From Siderastrea radians (taxonomy: Eukaryota; Cnidaria; Anthozoa; Scleractinia; Rhizangiidae), in the NCBI GenBank assembly GCA_964017195.1, contig OZ024892.1, forward strand, positions 17,768,704 to 17,832,703: a stretch of 64,000 bases of DNA, read 5' to 3'. The translations under genes were made by a program, and so were the position numbers. Of this stretch, positions 54,861 through 64,000 are shown in pieces. The first letter of the stretch is position 1; each line of letters starts with the position of its first letter. Below the pieces are notes generated by a model. It did not search any database and was not told where the DNA came from. It saw only the letters and a list, made by a program, of their open reading frames with translations.

Positions 54861-56516
54861 ATGCCGGTCACCATGTCAAAAATTACAAATTTTTTCTTGC
54901 CCAGCACAAGCAGTGATCGTGGAAAGCGCTCAAATGCGAGTTTAAACAGCAACAACAACAACAAAGACGAAGAGGACGATCCGCCACCCAAACGGAGTCT
55001 GAAGTCAACTTCTTCTGAGGCAATTGGGGCGAACTGTGCTTCTTTCAAAAAATATTCGCTTAGTTCTGAGGGTGTCGATGGTATAATCAACGATATGTTT
55101 ACAGGAGACCAAAAGAAAGTATTGCACCACTACCATCGCTGGCGCGAAAGAAATTGTTCCGGTCTTCGAACAGGCGAGAAACAAAGGTTGTCAAGCAAGA
55201 AAAACAAGTTCCAACACGAGTGGCTCTTTGACGCAAACGTATTTTGTGAAAAGACAGGTTTGAGATGGCTCGTGTTTGTTGAAGGTGAGGGTATGTATTG
55301 CTTGATTTGCAAGAAATACAAATCTACGAATCAACAAAACAAATCTGACATTTTCAACGAGACGCCTTCTGTAAGGTACAAAACGACAGCAATCAACGAA
55401 CATGTACAGTCACAGAAACATTCGGCGGCAATAACATGCGAGATGATGGACCGAGTTTCCGTTTCCAAAAAGAACTGGATGAGCGGCAGAAAGTGAATGA
55501 CACCGTTCTTTACAAAGTATTTTATTCAATTTACTGGCTTGCTAAGGAGGGAATTGCAAACAAAAAAGCAGCAAGTTTGTTCACCCTTTTAGAGAAGCTG
55601 GGAGTAAATGATCTGAAGTACTTTCATCATCGATCACAAGCATCAGTGCGAGAAATGTTTTGTACCCTGGGCTGTGCAGTAAAAGAGAATGTTGTGAAGA
55701 GAGCAAAGACAGTCATCTCTGCCTGTGCTCAGTGCATTTTCAGCATTTGATCCCATGCTAATACCAAACAGGCAAAGTCCTGCATTCCATAGCCATGGAG
55801 ATGCAGAAGTTAAGGTTCTAGCTGACCATTTCTTTGATGGTAATGACAGCGAGGCAGAGGAATTTAAAACGGAATGGAAGAAGATGAAGTACGATCTGCT
55901 GTCGTGGAAAGAACACATCCCAAGAGACACATTTGATGGCAAGAAAGGCACACCTACTGAGTGGTCACTTAAAAGAGTCATCATGGCCATGAAGTCAACA
56001 TTTGGACAGGTATATCCAAGATCTGTTCAGGTAGCAGAAGCAGCACTTGCAATTCCAGTCTCAAATGCCTGGCCCGAAAGAGGCGCTAGTCAGTTGAAAT
56101 TGATCAAGAATAGGATTAGAAGTCAGATCAAGAACGACTTACTTTCATCTCTTCTTCATATCACCATCAATGGCCCTGTCCCACATACAGAAGCCTGTGA
56201 TGCTCTGGTCAGCAAAGCTGTGAACATGTGGAAAGCTGCAAAGAAGAGAAGAAAGCTCCCATACAACAGGCCAAGCATGCAGCCAGAAGCCAACAGTGAA
56301 ACTGAAGCTGCCACTCCCACCACGGTCGTACAAGATATGGAGATGCAGACAGATGCAACATCAACCACTGAGCTGCAGAACATCCGAAAGGAGTATCAAG
56401 AGGCACTTCATGTTCTTCACCTTGACGACATGGTTGAGGAAGAGCTAGACTCTCTGGAAGCTTTTGCTAAAAGCATGGAGAGTGATGACAGTGGAGACAG
56501 TGGAGTTGATGAATAG
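54861..56516 (+). pseudogene. hAT-transposase relative without catalytic core
   Basis: The first frame (54861-55496) starts at an ATG. MSKITNFFLP near the N-terminus resembles a PCNA-binding (PIP-like) box, an acidic and Asn-rich linker follows, then a TTF/BED-like zinc finger with C147, C150, H181 and H187. A one-base shift in an A-run near 55470 moves the frame to 55436-55750 (VFYSIYWLAKEGIANKKAAS), the region that normally precedes the RNase H fold. A third frame (55725-56516) has the hAT dimerisation block, NAWPERGASQLKLIKNRIRS. The several hundred residues with the DDE triad are absent at about 55710-55735. The tail is acidic. It looks like an internally deleted copy of a ZNF862/KIAA1586-type hAT gene; an exon structure or sequencing error at the A-run is possible. 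Confidence 0.7.
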
Positions 56517-56585
56517 AGTTACCCCTTTCACTACTGAAAGCATCCAAAAAAAAAATATTGGCTTTCAGCTTGCAACATATTGAGA

Positions 56586-57334
56586 ATTATTATTCAACAA
56601 ATTGTCACTATGCCCATATATGGTAAGGAAGCCCTCAATATCTGTCATCCTGCATGACAGATATCCTGCGATATACGTAAATGACCATATTTGGAAGTGC
56701 ACTGCAGATTTTCTTTCATTGCTAGTTTGGCGGCCATTTTGAAAAGCGAGGCAGTTTTAGCAGTGTTCTCCGTAAATTTTAACTCTCTGGAAGAAACTTT
56801 CCACGATTAACTACTCTCAAAATGTCAACAAGTATGTGCTTCAGCTCACAAAGATATCCAGCGGTTGACTTGGAATTTTCAGGGTGAGAACTCAACCAAG
56901 AAAATGCTATTGCGAAAGAAGCAGCACACTTGCTCACGGAAAGTTGCAAAGACTAAAGTTGAAAAGATTTTAATTCACAGGGAGGGGACTTATTCTCGGT
57001 AAGGTAGTAATATTTTTTCACTTTGCCTTGTCATTTCCAAACATGAGTTTGTAAATAAGTCTTTTTAAGTGAACGGTAGTAAACTTCGATTTCTTGAAGT
57101 TCTGTTTTGATTTTAAGTTAAGCTTTATGTGTTGCTAGCTTTTAGCGTTTTTATCATAGAGCAGTAGTTTTTCTCGTTCTGAAAATGGTAGTCGATGGGA
57201 ATTTGTTGAATAATAAAACAATTATCCTGCTCAATCTTGCGGAATATCCCCTGATTTAGCCAACTCGGCCTACGGCCTCGTCGGCTAAGTATCAGGTGAT
57301 ATTCCGCGCGATTTCGCAGGATAATTGTTAAATA
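56586..57334 (+). repeat. 750-bp dispersed repeat, copy 2
   Basis: Same orientation as 23487-24238 and very similar, including the ACAATTATCCTGC stem at its end (57218-57330). It lies directly downstream of the hAT-related gene. Confidence 0.8.
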
Positions 57335-58509
57335 GCTTTCATTTAAACGTTCACACTTTGGTATATTATTTAGTATTTGGTAAATTTGTTAGATAGAGCC
57401 ATTTGAAATGACTCTAGGAGTGAAAGGGTTGGAGCTCTTGGTTTGACTTTACTAGCTTGTTAATTCAAAGAAAGAAACAACATTTGGAACCACTTTAAGG
57501 TGTGCATTGTTTTTTGTTCTGCAGCTGGAGAGGAATGAAATCTCCTGTCAGATAACAGGAAATGGCATCTCAGAGGGTTTAAAATTCCAAAATTTCCTGG
57601 GGGAGCATGCCCCCAGACCCCCCAGAGGGGAACGGCCTTCGCTCGTTCCAAATACTCTCCTGTTACTTTATACTGTTCTCCTGCTACTACAATTCTTAAT
57701 GAAAACCCTGTTTGTGTGAATTGTTTGGCCCACTTCTGGTTCAGCTCTTATGGCAAAGTGGATAATAGCATATAACACATGTCTTGCATGTCACGTGGAA
57801 CTCTTGATTCAAATAGGTTTAAAGCAGGGAAAAGTTGAGGATTTTGAGCTTTTGAAAAGCAAAAGTCAATTTTCAATTGGTTATTCGAGCAAAACTCTCA
57901 TATCTACTTCCTGGAAGAAACATACAGCACTGAAGAGGTTGAAAACTCAATGGAAAAACAATAAGAAATGGGGAAAAGACCACTGATTCCAAGAACTGTA
58001 CTGCTGTTAATCAGATTCTACAATTTAAATTGAGACGAAAAGCAGGGAATACAAATTGACTACTCAACTTGTTTTTTCCTGGAAAATACTAAAAGATATA
58101 TTGATTTATGATGTAACATGTGCGAGGCCCAGTTAATATAAATTATCATTACACTGTACGAGAATATTATTATGTAGTCAAAACTGGAAATCTGCACATC
58201 ATTCATAACTCAACAAAACATTAGACTGCTTCCAACTTTGTATGCAGATCATGAAACACAAGTATAAGAAATAATTTTCTCTATGTTATACCAGTTTACA
58301 TACATGCAGCACCTCATTATTATCATAATGTAATCTTTTTTTCTGGTCCACAGGTCACTTCTGTGTCAAGTTCAATTACATCAAATTAAAAATATCACAG
58401 TCATTATCAGGCTTCAATTATTCAACGTTAGGTTTGCATGACAGGTGATTGTGGAGTGTTTTACTGCCTGGGTATGTTTTAATTTCATTGGTTTTTTTTT
58501 TGTTTTTAG
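57335..58509. other. intergenic or intronic, small repeat fragment
   Basis: 57525-57660 translates to GLKFQNFLGEHAPRPPRGE, a string found in a common invertebrate repeat, so it is probably not coding. A 78-codon frame at 57750-57986 ends in a Lys/Trp-rich tail and has no recognised domain. The exon upstream of 58510 may lie here but was not found. Confidence 0.35.
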
Positions 58510-59525
58510 GAGCTACAGTTGTCAAAAGTCAAAGCCTATGCTCCTTACAGCATCAATATGAGGCTCAAGAGGTATACTTTTTACTATTAGCATTTTATCA
58601 GTTGTTAATAAAGTATTAGTTAAAAATGAATAAATAAATAGACCTTCAATCTGTATGTATTTATGAAATAAAATATTAATTAATTACAAATATGAAAGTA
58701 CTTTTTTGTAATCTCCTCAAGACTCTTCCATCAATCAGTCGGACTGATCAGTCAGTTTTTGTCATGACAAGCCAAAAATGGATCATAACATTATTTCTTA
58801 AAAAATACACAGAAAAACTGATGTGTATAGGTTTTTACAATTAGGGAAACTGATTGTTTTAAAATTTTGGATTCTGCTAAAACCGTTTACAGTTTAAAAC
58901 TAAAGGAAGCATTTTTTACATCAGAAGTCTGAGACCCCATTCAAACACGCAAATTCAACATTTTAACAGCTTTTATTTTAGTCTTTGTTCTTTCCAGTGT
59001 CATACAGTGCCAGACACTTAGTAATGGTATTTGTATCAGACAGCACCAAGCACCTTGTTTTGTAACGGTATTGGTATCATACGCTACCAGATACATTGTA
59101 ACGGTTTTTGTATCATCTATTGTTGTTATTAGCTCAGCATGTTATCAATGTTACCTGTATATATAGCACTATTTTGATTATTCTCATTAAACTGAAGATA
59201 GCATACCGGTAAGTAACGCTGAAACATGTCTTTAAAAAGTTGTCTCGTGTTTTTTAAATTTGTCAAAATAAATTTATGTCTTCACTTTGCTCCGGCCAGG
59301 AGATGAGTTTAAATATAAGCTCTCATTGTTTAGGACTCACCAGATACCAAGAGTTAATTACCACATATTAATAACTGCTGTATGTATGGTATTTTGACTA
59401 ACTCACACGCTGATTTCATTCCCTTCAATGATGAAATTTAGATTGCTAAGGGTCATGGAACTATGGTCACTGTCCTACAAACACGACTGCTTAGGTTAAG
59501 AGCTGCACAAACACTCTGGCACAAG
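58510..59525 (+). CDS. two exons of a katanin con80-domain gene, partial
   Basis: Exon 58510-58571 has a TTTTTAG acceptor and GTATAC donor; exon 59442-59525 has an AAATTTAG acceptor and GTTTGT donor. The second encodes IAKGHGTMVTVLQTRLLRLR and then AAQTLWHK. The pattern GHxTMxxVLxxRxxxLxxxxxxW matches the start of the con80 domain of katanin p80 (KATNB1) and KATNBL1, the regulatory subunits of the microtubule-severing enzyme. Phases agree: with two bases before its first full codon, exon 58510 ends in phase 0 and the next exon starts in phase 0. The upstream exons and the rest of con80 were not found. A short terminal exon from 59601 with a TAG ten codons on is possible but would truncate the domain. 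Confidence 0.4.
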
Positions 59526-60223
59526 GTTTGTGAATTAAATAATAAATGACATATACCTGTGTTTATTATTTAATTATTTTTACTTTTATCAATGCAAAAG
59601 GCAGATCAGTTGTCTTGTGTTTTGAAATCCTAGCTTGTTGCCAGGTCTCTCTCTTACTGTATAGTGCTCTTCATCAAATAGAAGCCCTAAACTGCACTTT
59701 GATTGTAAGATACTATTACCATTTTACTGACAATAGATGTTACAATTTTAAATTCAGTTGTGCTCATTCAAGCTGTTTATGAAACCCTTGCTTTAAATGA
59801 TATAAGATTGTAGCATACCGACTTTGTGTCACATTTGAGGTCGTTTTTCTATTTTGCTCAGATCGCAAAGTTGTGCATTGTTTGTCTATCAATGTGACCA
59901 AATATTTGACATGACCTGGCACTGTTATGCTGTCAGCCTTTCAATTATTACCTAATTAATAAATCAGTGTATAACTATTAGTATTGTACCGTGAGAAAAC
60001 TTTCTAAAAGGTCTGTGTCCTTCTTTCCTCCCTTCCTCCCTCCCTTCCTTCTTATACGTTTCCCAAAACTTTTACTTTCAAATTTGAACATGTTCTAGCA
60101 TGATTTTATCAATCAAATTTTGGCTGTTGTATCTGTTCAGTATAGAGAGTCATAAGATGCTTTGGCATATTTTATGCATCCTTTACGTGGCTTTTTAACT
60201 TACTTTTATTTTTTAGCACTGTT
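59526..60223. other. no gene seen
   Basis: AT-rich. 60028-60052 is a CCTTCCTCCC-type microsatellite. A continuation of the con80 exons was looked for and not found. Confidence 0.4.
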
Positions 60224-60775
60224 CCCATTTTTGCTTTGGGAACGTTCCGATTAAGAGATGATTGTTCCTCTTTGGAGTGGTCCTTTTAGCATCAAAAGGA
60301 ACAAATTGCTGTTAAAAATAGGAACAAAGTGTTCATTTAGAGCTAAAAAGAACCTTTTGTTCCGAATTTTTAACATTGAAAGGAACTTTTTGTTCCTAAA
60401 TGAGTGGCCTAGGAACAGGTGTTCCCAGTGGTATTGTTCCTCTTTTATCATTTTGGTCCTTTTTAATCGCTTGAGGAACAATTGTTCCCATTAATGCGTT
60501 CCCTTTTAGAGTGGCTGTTCCTTTATGCTGACACGAGGAACTTTGGTTCCCAATTAATTACGTTCCTTTTTTTGTAAAGGAACGTTTGTTCCTTTCTAAC
60601 ATTGTTCCTGTTTTGAAAAATTGGTTCCTTTTTATTCACTTGAGGAACAATTGTTCCCATTAACAGGTTCCGTTTTGAACGAAATGTTCCTTTTTATTGG
60701 CACGTGGAACAGTTTGTTCCTAACCATTAGTTCCTATTTATGTAAAATGGTTCCTATTTAGAAATGACAGTTCCT
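60224..60775. repeat. dense array of GGAAC/GTTCC pentamers
   Basis: About 32 copies of GGAAC or GTTCC in 550 bp, often in inverted pairs a few bases apart (for example GGAACAATTGTTCC, twice, near 60475 and 60643). Spacing is irregular and the intervening DNA differs, so this is not a simple microsatellite. It ends about 390 bp upstream of the Crypton-like gene. Confidence 0.85.
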
Positions 60776-61166
60776 TTGTACATCTTGTTCAACAGAAACA
60801 TTCTTCTTTTCTTGCCATCTATGATTTTATCGCTTTTTAATTGGCAAAAACATTTGGTGTAGTGTTTTAAGTTTCAAACAACACGAAGCAGTGTCAATAG
60901 CAGATTTTTAAAGACTTTTCGAGGCCCTTCTAGACTTGCCCGGGCAAGGTTGAATATAATCGCACCAACGCCATATATTACCTCGAATTTGTAAGCTTAC
61001 TTAAGAATAATGACCAGTGGCAAGCAGACACATGCCTGAGCAAGCAGGGGCAAGTTGGGGCAGGTTGGGGCAAGTTTAAACTTGCACAATACAGCCATTG
61101 TTTTTTGTCGCCTTTGTGTTTTGTTCACTATTTATGTAAGTGGAACAAATTGTGTGGATCACTCAG
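60776..61166 (+). promoter_or_regulatory. 5' flank of the Crypton-like gene
   Basis: Contains four GGGGCAAG/GGGGCAGG-like direct words (61046-61075). No TATA box is clear. The GTG at 61140 is in frame with the gene but is an unlikely start. Confidence 0.35.
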
Positions 61167-62858
61167 ATGTCCGACATGAACAAAAAGGGTAAGGTTGACT
61201 GGTCGAAAATCGATGGCTCATCACCAAAACCAAAACGCCTTCACTTGGAAAAAGAAGAAACAGATAGCTTGTATCACTGTCCAATACAAACGTGTGATCA
61301 CGATGGATTTAAAAGTCAACGTGGCTGCAGGAAACATGTGAACACCAAGCACAGTTGGTTCTTTTTCTTTGACGAAAAACCCGACGTTTCAAGTACCAAA
61401 GAACTTGCCGATGATGATACATCGGGTGAAATCACAAAACAAACTGCCAGGGTAATGCCTTCGTTTTCAGTTTCCAGCCAAATTGGCGAGTTATTCACGA
61501 AATGGTTGACTGGAAGTGGTGGGGGTTGCAAGAAAGATCGTGCAGCTCAGCAGATAGCCAAGAGATGCTTTAAATTTCTCAAATTTTGCTGCGAAGATGA
61601 AGAGGAATTGAGTTTTGAAGTGCTGGACTTTAGCCTGTGTTCTCATAGTCTGTTGTTCAAGTTTATCGACTACTTGCAAGATGAATGCAAACTCGGACAC
61701 GGTGGCCGATTGGGCTACATTGACGCGATCTCCGAATTAATCGACTTCAGAAAAATAAACGGCGCATCAGACACAGTTCTTCGAAATTTGTCCTCAACGG
61801 AGTTGTACCTTAAACGAGCGCGCAAGACGGTGGCAAAGATGATGAGACTGCAGTGGACACAAGATCTAGACATTGAAACTTTGGATGCTAGGGGGCACTG
61901 GGCAACCATGGAAGAACTGTTAGAAGTGGTGACATTTCATTTGCCTCGTTACGAGAACACTGTGAAGACGTGCAAAACTATTCCAGGTCAAGTTAATCCT
62001 TCGGACTTAACATTTGCTACGAAATTTGTCGCAGTGTATTTGTTCATCAAGGTGAAGGGATCTCGGCCTATGACTTATCAGTATTTGACAGTGGACATGG
62101 TCAGAGCAGCTAAGGAGAACGGGGGATTCATCGACCAGAAAAAGTTCAAGACTGCTAGCAAATATGGATTTGACTCCTTAATTCTGACCGATGCAAGCAT
62201 GCAGGTGCTCGATAGCTACATAAATTTCGTAAGGCCATTGCTAAAACCCCAGTGCGAGTTCGTTCTGGTCACGAGAAATGGAGGACAGCACAGCAAATTG
62301 GGCGACGTCATGAGTAAACTGGTGTTTGATGCAATCGGAAAGTTCATTCATCCGACGCGCTATCGTCAAATTGTCGAGACGCAAAGCCTCAATCTGCTCA
62401 CAAGCAAGGAGCAACAAATTTTGTCAGAAGACCAAAAACACACTTCTGCCGTTGCAAAAGTTCACTATCAAAAGCAAAGATCGCGCGAAGTTGCTGTCAA
62501 AGCTCACGAGTGTCTACAAAAGCTACAAGGCACGAAAGGCTCGGAGGTGGATAGGGAAGTGCAAACGAGGTTTAACGGCTCAACTTCAAGTCTTGCAGCT
62601 CCAGTCAAAACAGCAGAAACAAAGAGCGCGCCCCCTAAAGAAAAGGATTCCCCGCCCACAAACCAATTGCGAGTTCAAAGAAATTATCGTCGGGTGTTGA
62701 AATTCACGGCAGACGAGGACGATTTTCTCAAGAAGGGAATCGATCGGCACGGGTTTGGGCAGTGGACGGCAATTCTGAGGGATCCCGATCTCAAATTTCA
62801 AGACGGAAGAACGGCGGACTCTCTCAAGAAAAGGGCTGGAATGAAAATGCAGCTATAG
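61167..62858 (+). CDS. Crypton-like tyrosine recombinase with Myb-like tail, 563 aa
   Basis: An uninterrupted, intronless frame from ATG 61167 to TAG. It has a C2H2 finger (C38, C43, H57, H62), an acidic linker, and a tyrosine recombinase core of about residues 100-440. The expected catalytic set is present: R300 (KGSR), H395 and R398 (IHPTRYR), H425 (QKHTSA) and Y434 (KVHYQK), with the normal nine-residue His-to-Tyr spacing. After a low-complexity linker comes a Myb/SANT-like domain (about 508-557, FTADEDDFLKKGI, GFGQWTAILRD). The order fits Crypton DNA transposons, which move with a tyrosine recombinase, and their domesticated descendants. AATAAA lies at 62904-62909. I chose 61167 over the upstream GTG because it is the first ATG. 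Whether it is a live element or a host gene is open: no flanking direct repeats were identified. Confidence 0.8.
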   Translation: MSDMNKKGKVDWSKIDGSSPKPKRLHLEKEETDSLYHCPIQTCDHDGFKSQRGCRKHVNTKHSWFFFFDEKPDVSSTKELADDDTSGEITKQTARVMPSFSVSSQIGELFTKWLTGSGGGCKKDRAAQQIAKRCFKFLKFCCEDEEELSFEVLDFSLCSHSLLFKFIDYLQDECKLGHGGRLGYIDAISELIDFRKINGASDTVLRNLSSTELYLKRARKTVAKMMRLQWTQDLDIETLDARGHWATMEELLEVVTFHLPRYENTVKTCKTIPGQVNPSDLTFATKFVAVYLFIKVKGSRPMTYQYLTVDMVRAAKENGGFIDQKKFKTASKYGFDSLILTDASMQVLDSYINFVRPLLKPQCEFVLVTRNGGQHSKLGDVMSKLVFDAIGKFIHPTRYRQIVETQSLNLLTSKEQQILSEDQKHTSAVAKVHYQKQRSREVAVKAHECLQKLQGTKGSEVDREVQTRFNGSTSSLAAPVKTAETKSAPPKEKDSPPTNQLRVQRNYRRVLKFTADEDDFLKKGIDRHGFGQWTAILRDPDLKFQDGRTADSLKKRAGMKMQL

Positions 62859-62903
62859 CTTGACATAATGTTTAGAAACAAACTAATCTGCCAAAACTCG
62901 TCT

Positions 62904-62909
62904 AATAAA
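62904..62909 (+). promoter_or_regulatory. polyadenylation signal of the Crypton-like gene
   Basis: AATAAA 46 bases after the stop codon. The gene at 63183-63698 ends toward it from the other strand. Confidence 0.55.
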
Positions 62910-63046
62910 ATATGGGACCGAGCCGACGCACCCTTTATCGTGTAAGAGATAGTCGAAGTAAAGTAAGCAAAGTTGCATTCAAAAAGTGACTTTCTTTTAA
63001 TCAAGGTTGACGTTTTCCTTTCCTTTCCTTACATGTAGTTCGCTTA

Positions 63047-63059
63047 TTTATTATTTATT
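63047..63059 (-). promoter_or_regulatory. tandem polyadenylation signals, minus strand
   Basis: Two AATAAA hexamers on the minus strand (complement of 63047-63052 and 63054-63059), about 125 bp beyond the stop codon of the 84-aa gene. Confidence 0.55.
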
Positions 63060-63182
63060 AGCATCACTCTCGACTTGAAAAATACGATTTCAATTTTACG
63101 AAAGGCAAAAACACTGAGTTCAATGTTTCATTTCACAGAAAACGGATTCAATTGATGACATTTGTCTGACCAATCACTCTCG

Positions 63183-63698
63183 TCATACATGGGCGACAGC
63201 GGAGAAGAAAAATGCTACCCCTTTCATTTTCTTTATCTTTTCGTCACATTCATCACGTTTCTGGCATATGTTTAGCCACAGATCGTCACAAGACATTCCC
63301 TCATGTTTGCAGTAAGATAATTTAGCTGCCAAAAGAGAACAAGTTCCCTGGACAGCTGGCAAGACCTTGCTAAGCACAGCACTCCTGATTCCCTAAAATA
63401 ATTACAAGGAAACAGTAAACTAGTCAGCACAGAATCACTAAAATTGACGAATAATCTGTAGGAAATATTTAGACTACAATGCCTATTAGATTAACTGGTT
63501 AGAAAAGCCTAAGCAATATAGCATTTCGTTCCTGTTAATTGCTACGTTTTAAGCTGAACTTTGTAAATTCGTTCACTAAAAGAACCGAGAGCAACTTTTC
63601 TCCCTTAACTTGTCTTAAAGCTACGAAGAAGGAATATGAAATCTAGTACATACCTTATTATTGAGTTGCCTTGCTGGTGCTGTGGCCATCACTGTCAT
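63183..63698 (-). CDS. two-exon gene for an 84-aa protein, unrecognised
   Basis: Exon 1 is 63654-63698 (ATG, 15 codons, MTVMATAPARQLNNK) and exon 2 is 63183-63392 (69 residues and a TGA). The 261-bp intron has a GTATGT donor and a TTATTTTAG acceptor, both in phase 0. A second ATG at 63689 is equally possible as start. The protein has a hydrophobic N-terminal half (VLSKVLPAVQGTCSLLAAKL), then a Cys-containing charged part (CKHEGMSCDDLWLNICQ, ECDEKIKKMKG) and a short aromatic tail. I do not recognise it; a small mitochondrial or assembly-factor-like protein is one guess from composition only. It converges on the Crypton-like gene, leaving about 320 bp between stop codons. Confidence 0.6.
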
Positions 63699-64000
63699 CG
63701 AGTGAAATGAGAACGAAGCAACGTTTCAGACTTCTTTTATAGCATACTAGCTTCATTGTTTACGTTCCTCAGTTTGATCTTTTCTTTTCGATAAATTACG
63801 GGCAAAAATAGGCGGTTAGTGGTAAAAAATGCCCCGACGAGCTACATTTTTAAACTTCCTGTGTGTGATTTTTTTTTGTTTTCGATACAATCAAGTCAAA
63901 AACAAAATGCCCGAGCAATTTACAGTGGTTACATAACTGCTTCTCCTTGGCAAACAGTGTAATAAAGAATCTGGAAAACAATGAAGCGCAAACTAAACAT
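63699..64000. other. 5' flank of the 84-aa gene
   Basis: No other gene is seen up to the window end. No strong TATA is found upstream, on the minus strand, of the ATG. Confidence 0.4.

Noticed and set aside
57507..57719. Frame with FLGEHAPRPPRGE as an exon of the katanin-like gene
   Set aside because: The string is typical of a widespread invertebrate repeat and does not resemble katanin subunits; no donor in a matching phase was found.

Overview
The window reads as animal nuclear DNA, most likely from an anthozoan cnidarian such as a stony coral or sea anemone. The case rests on intron-containing genes with GT-AG splice sites, an AT-rich background, dense small inverted-repeat transposons, tRNA-derived SINEs, a DIRS-order retrotransposon, a LINE, a hAT relative and a Crypton-type tyrosine recombinase gene. 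The species is not recognised, and the lineage is an inference from this repeat and gene mix. There is one assembly gap (200 N at 20486-20685).

Layout. 1-1050 is featureless. 1053-11575 is an irregular tandem array of about 1.03-kb units, with internal 215-bp sub-repeats, GC-rich hairpins, poly-G tracts and inserted tRNA-derived SINEs; two of its units were copied again as a 1.82-kb block. 12480-13073 holds two abutting MITEs. 13617-20430 is a palindromic DNA element split by an almost full-length Ngaro-like retrotransposon (14166-20297) with split direct repeats, a spliced gag, RT-RNase H and a zinc-ribbon tyrosine recombinase. That copy is broken by nonsense and frameshift changes. 20690-28111 is a nest of foldback and inverted-repeat elements.

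Host-like genes are sparse. A four-exon minus-strand gene (28824-37715, 141 aa, not recognised) starts 101 bp from a divergent plus-strand first exon (37817-37963). Its long introns carry a duplicated segment, an inverted SINE pair with a 12-bp target duplication, and a 5'-truncated LINE. 38871-41923 is a TTAA-flanked element containing two other transposons. 41955-43641 is the second copy of the segment at 30365-32632. 44697-52011 holds three copies of a 1.5-1.8-kb element, one inverted and two in tandem. 52430-53770 and 46735-46905 are dead LINE pieces on the minus strand.

The right end carries a hAT-transposase relative without its catalytic core (54861-56516), two exons that look like a katanin con80 domain (58510-59525), an array of about 32 GGAAC/GTTCC pentamers (60224-60775), an intact intronless Crypton-like tyrosine recombinase gene with a C-terminal Myb-like domain (61167-62858), and a convergent two-exon gene for an 84-aa protein (63183-63698).

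The genes do not form an operon or pathway. The window is mainly a record of transposons landing in transposons. The most unusual signals are an alternating hairpin array inside the gag intron of the Ngaro-like element, its apparent splice-versus-polyadenylation choice between gag and gag-pol, the pentamer array, and the intact Crypton-Myb gene.
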